From the NCBI RefSeq assembly GCF_020360975.1, contig NW_025408678.1, positions 2,170,001 through 2,234,000 on the forward strand: a stretch of 64,000 nt of DNA, written 5' to 3'. Below are positions 1 to 9,129 of this stretch, piece after piece (position 1 is the first letter of the stretch; every line of letters begins with the position of its first letter). Made by a program: the position numbers and the translations under genes. Below the pieces are notes generated by a model that was not told the origin of the DNA, did no database searches, and worked only from the letters and a program-made list of their open reading frames with translations. The DNA comes from Hirsutella rhossiliensis (lineage: Eukaryota; Ascomycota; Sordariomycetes; Hypocreales; Ophiocordycipitaceae).

Positions 1-2092
1 TTCTAGAAATATTATTATCTTAGAAAATAAATTTATAGAAAATTAAAAAGAAGAAGACCTTAAGGACTTTAACTTTAATACCTTACCTTCTATAAATAAG
101 GTCTTAGATAACTATTTATAAAGGGAACCTATATATAAAGAAGGTAATAACTCTTCCTTAAAAAAAGAGGAAAATAACCTTTTTATAAAGAAGGAAGATA
201 ACCCTCTTATAGAGTAAGAAAATAACTTTTTATAAAAAAGAAAGATAACTATCCTATAAAGAAGGAAGATAACCCTTTTATAAAAAAGGGAAATAATCCT
301 CTTTTAGAAAAGGGATTAAATAAGGATCTAAAAATCCATATTAATATACCTAAGAAGCTAAATAGATTTTATAAAGACTATATTATATACCCTAAAATAA
401 ATACTATTTTAAATAGGAAAAGTAAAGAGATTATTTTATCTTTACTAGAAAATAAGGATCCTATAGAGCCTAAAATATTTAAATAAGCTATAAATAGCTT
501 AGAAGCTATAGAATAAAAAAGAGCTTTATTTCTAAAAATAAAATAGCTCTTAAACTAAAATACCTAGTAAATAAAGCCTCTTCCTAGTAATAAGGAGGCC
601 CTAGGCGGCCGTTAGGTCTATAAAATAAAGCAAGATAATAATAATATTAATTATTAAATATAAAGCCCGTTATATAATATAAGGATTTAATTAGGTTTAT
701 AGCTTAGATTATTTAAAAACCTTTTCTACGATAGTAAGACCTAAATCTATTATAATACTACTTATAATAGCTATTTTAATAATTATACTTTACTATAATA
801 TAATATAAAAAATGCCTTTATATATACTAAAAAAAATAGATATTTATATAAAAATCCTTATAAGCTATAAAGAGCTAATACTTAAAGACTAGTTTAATAA
901 AAACTAATATAAGTATAATATTAGCTATTTATAGTTCCTAGAGCTATATAAAAAGAAAAGGCTAGTAGTAAAGTTAAAGAAAGTATTATATAGCCTTAAA
1001 TAAAGCTTAAAGCTTTAGTATAACTATCTTAGCTCTATTTTAGCTAAGATAGGATTTTCGGCCCTTCTTATAAATAAAGGGGTATTTATAAATACGTAAT
1101 ATAAAATTATAATAGTAATCTATATAAATAACCTCTTAATAATAGGGCCTAATAAAGGTATAATAAATAGTCTACTTAAAAGAGTAGTATATTATATAAA
1201 GGTTTAGCCTTTAAGAGAACTAAAAGACTTCTTAGGAATATATATAATTATAAACTAAAGTAGAAAGGAGATATTTATATCCTAGGAAAGGTATGCTTAT
1301 AATAAAATATAAGGATATAATAAAGAAGACTTAAGGACTTTTAATATACCTATTATAAAAAGAATAAAGCTTAAAAAGGTTATTATAACGCTTTTATAAA
1401 ATAAAATCCTTATTTATTAAAGGGAAATAAGGGCTTTATTATATCTAGCTATAATAAGTAAGCTAAATATTTTATATACTATTATTTCCTATACTAGATT
1501 TACTTTTAAACTAGATAATATATATTTTAAGGTATTAAATACTATCTAGAAATATTTAAATAAATACCCTAACCTAGGGATAACTTATTACTATAATATC
1601 CCTTATACTTATAATTTTATAAAAGGTTATTTTAATACTAGCTAAGCGTTTAACCTTAAAGATAGAAAATCCGTTTTTAAATACTATTTTTTTATTTATA
1701 AAAATATTATAAGTTAGGCTAGTTAAAAGTAAAAGTCTATAGCCCTATTAACCTATAAAGCTAAATTTATTAATTTTAAGGAAGCTAATTAAGAAGCTTT
1801 ATATTTAAATCGGCTATTTTATTCTATAAATAATAGCTTATCTATTAATATTCTTAATACTATACCTCTTATCTTAATAGATAATAAGGTAGCTATTAAA
1901 TTAGCTAAAAATCTAGAATTTTATAAAAAGATAAAGTATATAGATATTACTTACTTTTATACCTAAGAAAATATTAAGGAAAAGAAGATTCGGATTTTCT
2001 ATATTAAATCTAAAGATAATATTACCGATATATTTACTAAGAAACTAAGAAAAGAAAAATTCTTTAAGTTTTAAGAGCTTCTTTCCCTTAAG
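1..2092 (+). pseudogene. Copia A pol: RT and RNase H remnant
   Basis: In the + frame, 1-580 is the low-complexity linker after integrase. The RT domain begins near 590 with LGGR-stop-VYKIK, where the stop stands for Trp. It continues with KARYxIxGFNxVxxLDYLxTF near 655-735, a block like LKKxLYxLKxSLKLWYNYL near 975-1030, and the catalytic YVDD box, which here reads YINN near 1112-1140. RNase H follows: TYKAKF near 1750, then DNITDIFTKKL near 2015-2045, the usual C-terminus of copia Pol. Stops are TAA or TAG throughout, so the frame is dead through RIP rather than through frameshifts. Confidence 0.9.
130..310 (+). repeat. Degenerate minisatellite in the copia A linker
   Basis: A 24-27 bp unit coding roughly for IKKEDNPF or IEKENNPL is repeated about five to six times between integrase and RT. 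The same array occurs in copia G at about 61560-61720 with slightly different copy content. It is a lysine, glutamate and asparagine-rich linker. Confidence 0.7.
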
Positions 2093-2500
2093 GAATTAAA
2101 AGAGCCTTAAAAAGAAAAGCTTATATCCCTTTAATAAAGGGTTTTTTTAGCTATCTTTTACTTTCTTAGCTTTTCTTTTATATATAACTAATAGGTTTTT
2201 TTCCTTTAAAAAGGTTTCTTATTAGTAAAAAGTAACTTATAAAAATAAGGGTTTTCCTTATTAAAGGTTTCTTATAATAACTTTATAAGGCTTTTTCCTT
2301 ATATAAAGGTTTACTTAAAAAGAAAAAAAATTAATTATAACTATAACTAGGATTTTTCCTACTAAGGTTTTTCCTAGAAAGGGTTTTTAAAAATTTCCTT
2401 TATATTCCTATTATATACCTTATTCTTAATAAGGATAATTCTACTATAAAAGAAATAACTAGTAAAGAGTACTATTTACCTAGTACTCTTTAAAGGAGGC

Positions 2501-2734
2501 TATTAGAATATACCTTTATATTCTTATTTTACTACTATAAAGAAATAATAAGTATAAGGAGGCTTTAAAGAATAAGCTTATAAATAAAGGCTATATAATA
2601 TAGTTTAAGGGAATAACCCTTAAAGATAAAAGTCCTTTACTAGATATCTATACCTTCCTTTAAGAAAAGTAAGTTTAGATAAGCCTATCCTAATAAATAA
2701 AAAAATATATTTTAGTTTATAAGTATCTTTTATA
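2501..2734 (+). repeat. 3' LTR of copia A, internally deleted
   Basis: It starts directly after the purine tract with TATTAGAATATACC, equivalent to TATAAGAATATACCC in the other copies, and ends at AAGTATCTTTTATA. Against the 552-bp copy at 55659-56210 about 320 bp in the second half are missing. The bases right after it match the flank of the solo LTR at 55640-55658. Confidence 0.75.
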
Positions 2735-2880
2735 ACGCTATTCTTTTAATATATTATTTAGCCCCTTATATACTTATTATAAATTCTAAACGAAATCCTA
2801 CTTTATACTCTTTTAATTAATCCTTCCGCTTATATTATTAATTACCTAATCCTATGCTTATTACTTATACCTTTTAATAA
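2735..2880 (-). mobile_element. LINE 3' tail fragment
   Basis: Read on the minus strand, this matches the 3' end of the LINE at 55512-55650 and the fragment at 53028-53184, including GGGGCTAAATAATATATT near the end. Only the terminal 140 bp or so are present. Its junction with the copia LTR is the same as that of the solo LTR at 55659. Confidence 0.75.
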
Positions 2881-3639
2881 ATATTAAGTTAGTTATTACT
2901 TAATCTTTATTAAACCCTAACTAAGAGACCGCGACTTTCTCTTAAAACTTTTATTATAATTACCGCCTATAATAATTAAGACTACTAAATCTAATACTTC
3001 TTCCTTTTTATCCTTAAAAGACCTTATAGAGTTAAAGATAAATACTAAACTATTTAATTACCTAGGTATATCTACCTTTAGCTCTATTAAACCTCTTATA
3101 TTTATCTCTTCCTAACCGCTTTATACTTAATATCCGCCTAAGAATTATCTTTAATATAATAAACGAAATAATATAATATAATAATATATTTTATTATCCT
3201 TAAACTTAAATACTAAAGGCTTATATAATAAATTCTCTTTTTTTATTCTCCTTTTTATAAAGATAATTAAGTTAGAACTTCCTTAATATACTCTTTATTT
3301 TAATTATATTTATAACTTATAGTACCTATAAATCCTTTAAGTCTTTTACTTACTTAGATATATATTACTTACTTATATATATCTTTAACCTTACTATCTC
3401 TTTATACCCTTTATACCTTTATAAAGAAAAATCTCCTTTTACTAGCTTATCTTACCTCCCCTTTACTTTATCTTAGTTTTACTTATAATAATATACTATA
3501 TCTCTTACCTTATCTTATTTCTTAACCTTACTCTTCTTTCTATCCTTTTTTTACTTCTCTTATCTCTTATCTCTTATCGCTAACTCTCTCTTATCGCTAA
3601 CCTTCTCCTATTACTAATTTTATTTTAAAAAGCGTCTTT
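2881..3639. other. AT-rich stretch with pyrimidine-rich end, no gene seen
   Basis: No coding trace is convincing in either strand here. From about 3380 to 3620 the + strand becomes rich in CT runs, including short CTCTTAT and CTTATCGCTAAC repeats. This resembles fungal promoter sequence and the stretch at 48130-48372. It lies directly upstream of the unidentified reading frame that starts near 3640. Confidence 0.4.
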
Positions 3640-4504
3640 ACGTAAGCTATAGCTAGTAAGCCTTCTACTTATACTTAACTTATATAGGAATTAATTAACT
3701 ATAAACGCTACTAAATAAAGGCCTTAGTATTAACCCTTAAGCGTTAACCCTTAAGCGTTAACTAAGTAACTAATAAGCTCTTTAAAAGCTTTTAGTTCTT
3801 CTTTACTTTAATATAATTTATTTATTAAACTTTTAAATATAATTCTAGCTTAATAAGCTATATACCTTATATTCCTTATACTAGCTTAAATAGCTATTAC
3901 TTTCCTTTCCTAATAAATCTATTAAACCTATTAGTTTACTATAGGTATCTTAGTTTATATATTACTATTATAGCTAGCTTACCTCTTAATATTCCTTATT
4001 TACCTTACTTTTAGTAAGTAGTTTAGTTCCCTTTTAATTATTTAGACCTAATCTAACTACTTTAGATAACCGCCTTATTAAGGTCTATTATAGTATTAAA
4101 TATTAGCCCTTTTAAAGCCTTACTTTCTAAGCTATACCTAGCGGTCTAAGTATTAAGAGGTAGATATATATATAGTTAGATAGAGTATAATATACCCTAG
4201 GTAGTCTATAACTATTATACTTATAAGTAAGACCTATTTAAAGTTAAATTTTAAAGTATAAAGGATACTACTAAGTTTATAGGATAGTATACTAACTATA
4301 GGGTATACTAAAAGGAATAGGTAACTAAGTTTAAAGCCGCTATTACTATAATATAAAATATTACTTTAAGGCTATTACTATATAAAGCTATAAAGAGAAC
4401 TAATTTACTAGCTAACCTAATACCTTTAAAGTAAATTACGCTAACGCTTATATCTATAAATAGCTTATAACCTCTTACTACGCCTACCTTATTTTATAGC
4501 TTAG
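3640..4504 (+). pseudogene. Gene X, first part: unidentified RIP-mutated reading frame
   Basis: A + frame can be followed from about 3640 to the Gypsy-1 insertion at 4505, with only TAA and TAG interruptions and protein-like composition. It includes stretches such as IIVLNISPFKALLSKL near 4090-4130 and SIKDTTKFIG near 4257-4286. The frame resumes exactly at 29975 once Gypsy-1 and one copy of its 5-bp target duplication are removed, which argues that it was a real gene before the insertion. I do not recognise the family. It could be a host gene, a cargo gene or part of another transposon. The true start is not determined. Confidence 0.45.
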
Positions 4505-4702
4505 TATAAGGGTATTTACCCTTAGTATAGGTCTAGGTATTAGCCTAGACCTTAGCCGATAGCGTTATAAGGTAAGGTAAGCTATATATATAAACGCGTA
4601 TTTAATAGCGGTAGGCGCGGCGTATAGTTAGATCTTATATAGCTTATTGTTATAATATAATAAAAGGCACTTATAATATAACCCTTTACTTACCTTATAA
4701 TA
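4505..4702 (+). repeat. Gypsy-1 5' LTR
   Basis: A 198-bp repeat matching 28942-28979 joined to 29809-29969. It contains the palindromic stretch GTCTAGG...CCTAGAC, in which the LINE inserted in the other copy. Confidence 0.88.
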
Positions 4703-4789
4703 ATATAAGTTATCCTTATATTAAACTTAATATTAAAACCTTAGTAGTACTAGCTAAAGTAGTAGTAGTAGTAGTAGCTATTATAAGAA

Positions 4790-5960
4790 AATGCTTAGTA
4801 CTAATAGCTATAGTAATAAGTAAAAGAGCTATACTAGTAATACTTATAGGAAGAGACTTAATAGTAATAGGATAAATAAGCTTAATTTATAAAGCTATTT
4901 TACTAGATATTATAAGACCTAAACTAATAAGTAACCTTATACTAAATCCTTAATACCCTCTTAATACTAGCTTTAATAGATACGCCCCTTACTACTAAGA
5001 GGTTAAAGCGTAAGGCGGCCCTTAGTAAATAAAAGCTATTACCTTAGCTTACCTAAGATAGTAAGCTAGAGACCTTTTACTTCTTCCTTAACCGCTTAAT
5101 AGTAAAATACTATATTAATAAGAAATAAGGCCTTAATAGCTATAAGGAGACGGCTTAGTTCTCGCTCTTATATATACTACTAGAGCCTTAGATATAGCGA
5201 GTAGCGGGCTTTTAAGAGTAGGGCGGTCTTAAAGGGATAAAAGACCCCTAAGTATTTTATAACTACTTAGTCTATACCTTTAGCAACGTATAGGAATTAG
5301 AGAAGGTATAGGATAGGCTATAGACCCTTACTTAGTAAAAGGGGCAGTCTTTTAAAGAGTTCTTACTAGAATTTAAAGAGACCTTAACTTAAGCGGCGGG
5401 TAATACCGCTTAAAAGGATAGCGTAAAGCTTACCTAGCTATAGAACTTAATCTCCTTAGTACTCTAAGAGCTACTTATCCTTATTATAATACCCTCTACC
5501 TATAAGGGCTTTATAGCCCGCCTTATAAAGGTAGCCTAAGGATATAAGTAAACGCTGCGTTTCTAAAAGCTATATAAGCGCTTAGCCTTAAGCGGGACTA
5601 ATAGGCTAGATAGTTCCTCCTTACTTAACCTATCTATGCTTAGGCCCGCTCTTAAGTTAGCGGTTAATATAGACGGTAATATCTAAATAGCGGCTATACG
5701 CCTTAAGGGGCGCGGTAATAGTAAGACCCTAGCCGCTCTACTAATAGCGTAGTTTAGTAAGATAGCTAAGTAGGTGCCCTATAAGGAAATTAGTAAATAA
5801 TATAAAGAGGGCCGCTATATACTTTAATAGTAGCTATAGTATATACTTAAAGATATACTTATACTAATAGTAATAGTAGTAGCTAAATACTAAAGGATAA
5901 GAGGGTCTAAGGGGAATAAAGGAAAAGAGAAAGTACTAAGTAAGGTAAGGTAAAGGTAAA
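4790..5960 (+). pseudogene. Gypsy-1 gag
   Basis: The Gag polyprotein would form the virus-like particle. The best conserved part, about 5205-5560, reads YLVYTFSNVQELEKV, then a DRL-TLT block, then QSFKEFLLEFKETL. It aligns with the same block in Gypsy-2 (about 13560-13760, minus strand), where the wording is YLIYTFSNVQERE and SFSEFLLNFKETL. After this the frame becomes basic and Lys/Gly-rich near 5880-6000, where a nucleic-acid binding end would be expected; no CCHC knuckle is legible because RIP turned Cys and His codons into Tyr. Stops are all TAA or TAG. Confidence 0.75.
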
Positions 5961-6157
5961 GAGGGCTAAAAAAAGGTATATTAGTAAAAGAGGATATAAA
6001 AGAAGATATCGATACTAATACTATTTACTAGCTAAGGAGGAAAAAAGACCTCTTTTATAAACCGGATTTTCCCTCTTTCTTTCTTTCCCTCTTTCTTTCT
6101 TAGATAGATAAGGGCTAAGGGATTATTTAATTAAGAAGAGGGCTAGCTAGAAACTTT

Positions 6158-6229
6158 ACTAAGGATCCTATTAAGGACCCTACTAAGGACCCTACTAAGG
6201 ACCTTACTAAGGACCCTATTAAAGACTTT
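6158..6229 (+). repeat. 12-bp tandem repeat coding for (Lys-Asp-Pro-Thr)n
   Basis: Six copies of a 12-bp unit ACTAAGGACCCT, with few mismatches, all C/T or G/A, encode TKDPTKDPTKDP between gag and protease of Gypsy-1. It is an in-frame linker minisatellite. Confidence 0.85.
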
Positions 6230-6499
6230 ACTACGCGGGCTATATATTCCTTAGGGTATAGATACCCTTATTAAAATATATTATAGCGTAAGTATATATA
6301 TAGTTAGGTCTTACTTTTACCTCTTAAGAAGGAGGCCGGTAAAGATATAGGTTACCCGCGCCTTATTAAAATCTAATAATAAGGGAGATAAAGGAACCTT
6401 CGCTATATATAAAGTAAAGGGAAAAGCTTAGCTTTAGTATAAAGGCGGGCCCTAGAGCTTAGTAAGCTAATACTAGCTAAGGAGGACCTAGTAAGGTAT

Positions 6500-6860
6500 A
6501 TTAAAAAAGAACTTACTTTAATACTAGTTATTATTAACTAAACTTACTTCCTCTCTACCTTTATAAATAAGGGTTATTAGTATTATACTATAATTAATAA
6601 AGCGAAAGCCCTTAAGCTATACTTATTAATAAAAAAGATTCGCCCTAAGTATATAAAGGGCGCTTTAGCCGCGATAGAGAGCGCGGTTATTAAAGGCATC
6701 GCTTAGGTAGCTATAAAGGTTAACGGCCCCCTATAGCTATTAGTAGTATATATAGTCCCTTAGCTTAAGTTTCCCTTAATTCTTAGGAAGCTATAGTTAA
6801 TATATATAAAGTTATATTTAATACTATATAAGGGGAGGCTATAGTTTAGCTTTATATAGT
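6500..6860 (+). pseudogene. Gypsy-1 aspartic protease region
   Basis: The frame reads LVIIN, then FLSTFINKGY, where a retropepsin FIDSGC-type site is expected; Asp to Asn and Cys to Tyr are RIP-type changes. It continues through KALKLYL and a hydrophobic stretch ending in a PLILRK-like block, which fits the flap and the second half of a retroviral-type protease that would cut the Gag-Pol precursor. It leads directly toward the RT N-terminus at about 7190. Confidence 0.6.
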
Positions 6861-7189
6861 CCTAGGTTTAATATAGTAATAAGGAGGGAGCGCTAAACGC
6901 CTTACTTAACTTATAAGACGCTTAGTAAGTCTTAGCCTTAGTATTTATAAGTATAATATAGTAAATCTATAGGCGGAAGGAGCTAGCTATAGCTATAGTA
7001 TCGATCTACGTAGTTAGCTTAATAGATATTAAGAAAGCGCTATAACTAAAGCGCCCTATATTAAAAGAGGAGCTATAGTAAGCTATCCCGCCGCGTTTCT
7101 ATAACTTACTACCGCTCTTTTAAAAGAGTAAGGCTAATAAGTTAAACCCCTATAAGCTAGGTATAGACTACTTAATACCGCTCTATATA

Positions 7190-7373
7190 AGGGATAATAG
7201 TAAGGAGCTTCCCTTATAATTTAAGCCGTTATATTATATATTATAAGAGGAACTATTAGTATTAAAAAAGACCCTTATAAGCCTCCTTAATAAGGGATTT
7301 ATTAAGGCTAGCTCCTTTAAAGTAGCGGCTCCGGTCCTATTTATATAAAAGCTAAGGGTATTATAGAGTAAGT
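7190..7373 (+). pseudogene. Gypsy-1 reverse transcriptase, N-terminal piece
   Basis: It reads LPLQFKPLYY, then EELLVLKKTLISLLNKGFIKAS, then APVLF and KLRVLQSK, where stops are read as Gln or Trp. This is the start of a gypsy RT (leave-one-out to the 'G-I-x-S-x-SP-aa-PV-lfV-kK' segment). The next expected block, GGLRFCVDYRALN, lies at 14393 beyond the Gypsy-2 insertion, in frame when one AAAGG copy is kept. Confidence 0.85.
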
Positions 7374-7378
7374 AAAGG
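7374..7378. repeat. Target duplication AAAGG, left of Gypsy-2
   Basis: AAAGG here and at 14388-14392 flanks Gypsy-2. Joining the two sides with one copy restores the Gypsy-1 RT frame (LQSK to GLYFYINY), which supports the exact insertion site. Confidence 0.75.
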
Positions 7379-7543
7379 CATATATATAGGTACCGTTTAT
7401 TAAATAATATTAATAAGCTATATAAAGCTCTTTTATACGCGGCTAGCCTATATATATATATATAGGATCCGGCCCTTTATATATAACTATATAGCTTAGG
7501 CCGTAGCCTAAGCCTATAACCTATAATAGTTAAAGACTCTTAT
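7379..7543 (-). repeat. Gypsy-2 3' LTR
   Basis: Matches 14223-14387; differences are mostly C/T or G/A transitions. Confidence 0.88.
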
Positions 7544-8089
7544 ATAATACCTTCCCTTAAGCGCGGCGCGGCGCTGCCCTATTAACGGCTTCTATACTAT
7601 TAGGCCTATACTACTAGCTCTACCCTACCCTTTCCTATTAATTATACTAGCCCTACTAGCCCTATTATCCCTATACCTATTAGCCTAGGTAGCCGGAACC
7701 CGGCTCTATACTTATTAGCCGGCTAGCCGTTTAAATAAGGGCGTAACCTATTATATACGCCCCTAAGTAGCCGGCGGCCGGCCTAGACCTACGTAAGCCT
7801 TAGGTTACCCGTCCCCTTAGCCTTAGGCAGCCTCCTCTACTAAGGGGTATATAAGGCGGCATCCCCCCCTTCTTCCTTTCCTTCTTTCTCTTCTTTCTTT
7901 AACTATAGTAATAGTAGTAATAAGTAAGTTCCGCTCTACTTAAGGCGTTAGTTCGTTCCTAGCTATATAGGCCGCTCTATTAATATATACTTATAGTAAT
8001 AGCTATAGTAGTAATAATAGCCTTAATAATAGTAGTAATAATAATAACTTTAACTAGTAAGTTCCCCGCCCTATAGAGTAGGAGGCCGT

Positions 8090-9045
8090 AATCTATAATA
8101 CTAACTTCCGCGATAGATATATCTACCTCCCCCTCCCCCGCCTCCTCTTTCTTAGAGCGTATAGAGTCGTTCGTCGACGCTATACTAAGTACGGCCGATA
8201 ATAACTCCGCTACTACCGCTACTCCTACCCGCGCCCCTACTACCGCGCCTACCGCCGCCGCTACTGCCTCCGCTACGCTAGCTACCCTTACGTCGCCCTT
8301 TAGGGTAACGACGCTATCCCCGCTACTACCTATAACGCCTAGCCCCTCGGCCCCTACCTCTATCCCCGCTACCCCCGTAAGTCTATAGCTAAGTAAGCGT
8401 AATAGACATCTTCCGCTAACTCCTTAAAGTATAAGCGCTAGGTCTAGGCCGGAGCCGCTCGAGCGGCCCCCTATATATAGTATACGTCGTAGGAGCTCCC
8501 TTACGCCGACTAAGTCGGGCGCCGCCGCGGCGGTAGTTATTACTAGTATATACGTGCCGGCCGCGCTTATAAGGCAGCGCCTCCTATCCTACTTACTACG
8601 GCGTTAGCTTAGAAGGCTAGCGCGTATAGGTAGGCCTAGGGGGCTACTAAGAAGCGCCTTACCGCCGCCGTAGCCGCCGACTATAACCTCTACGCCCTAG
8701 AGCGCTAGGGGCTTATCCCTAAGTAGGTTCTTCCCCCTCTACTCTCTTACCTCTGCTACTAACTCTCCTAGTACTAGGGATACCGCCTCTATTGCCTTAT
8801 TAGCGATCCTTATAGCCGTGCCCGCCGCCGCCGCTACTACTACTACCCCTACCGCCGCTGCTAGAGCTAGCCGCCGCCCCTCCGCCCCTAGAGCCGCCGC
8901 CGCCGCTAACTAGCTTATAGGCCTAGATAGCCGACTTAGCGCGCTAAAGAGCGCTGCCGCCGCCGCTAAGGAGGAGGAGGAGGAGGAGGCTAACGAGGAT
9001 AATAATAATAATAATAGTAAGGGTAAGGGTAATAATAAGGAATAA
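8090..9045 (+). pseudogene. Antisense reading frame of Gypsy-2, conserved in Gypsy-1
   Basis: It runs opposite to pol, between the chromodomain and the 3' LTR. The N-terminal part is Ala, Pro, Thr and Ser-rich (about 8115-8380), then comes a conserved core of about 80 residues (about 8470-8720) with YIQYTS, GRAYK, LTAAVAADYNLYALER and GLIPK. The C-terminus is Ala-rich, then acidic (six Glu near 8970), then Asn-rich. The only interruptions in the core are TAG or TAA. The equivalent region of Gypsy-1 (27745-28700, minus) encodes the same core with the same spacing. Tyr residues of the GRAYK segment sit where RIP would convert Cys, so a Cys-based metal site is possible. Function unknown. Confidence 0.7.
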
Positions 9046-9129
9046 GCTTAAGAAGTCTAAGGGCTCCGCCCTAAAATAAATACTATTTTTATCTTTACTT
9101 ATACTATTACGCTTATATTACTATAACTA

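Larger units (their letters stand above)
1..2734 (+). mobile_element. Ty1/copia element A, 5' end outside the window
   Basis: This is the 3' half of a Ty1/copia retrotransposon: the end of the integrase linker, reverse transcriptase, RNase H, a purine tract and a shortened 3' LTR. It matches, in reverse complement, the family of element G at the other end of the window (bases 1-60 correspond to about 61800-61860). The purine-rich tract at about 2489-2500 sits directly before the LTR, as expected for second-strand priming. The 3' LTR is only about 234 bp, against about 550 bp in the other two copies, so it carries an internal deletion. Confidence 0.9.

Noticed and set aside
8090..9045. GC-rich block of Gypsy-2 as a captured bacterial segment
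   Set aside because: The high GC comes from Ala, Pro and CG-rich codons that RIP does not attack, and a homologous frame exists in Gypsy-1.
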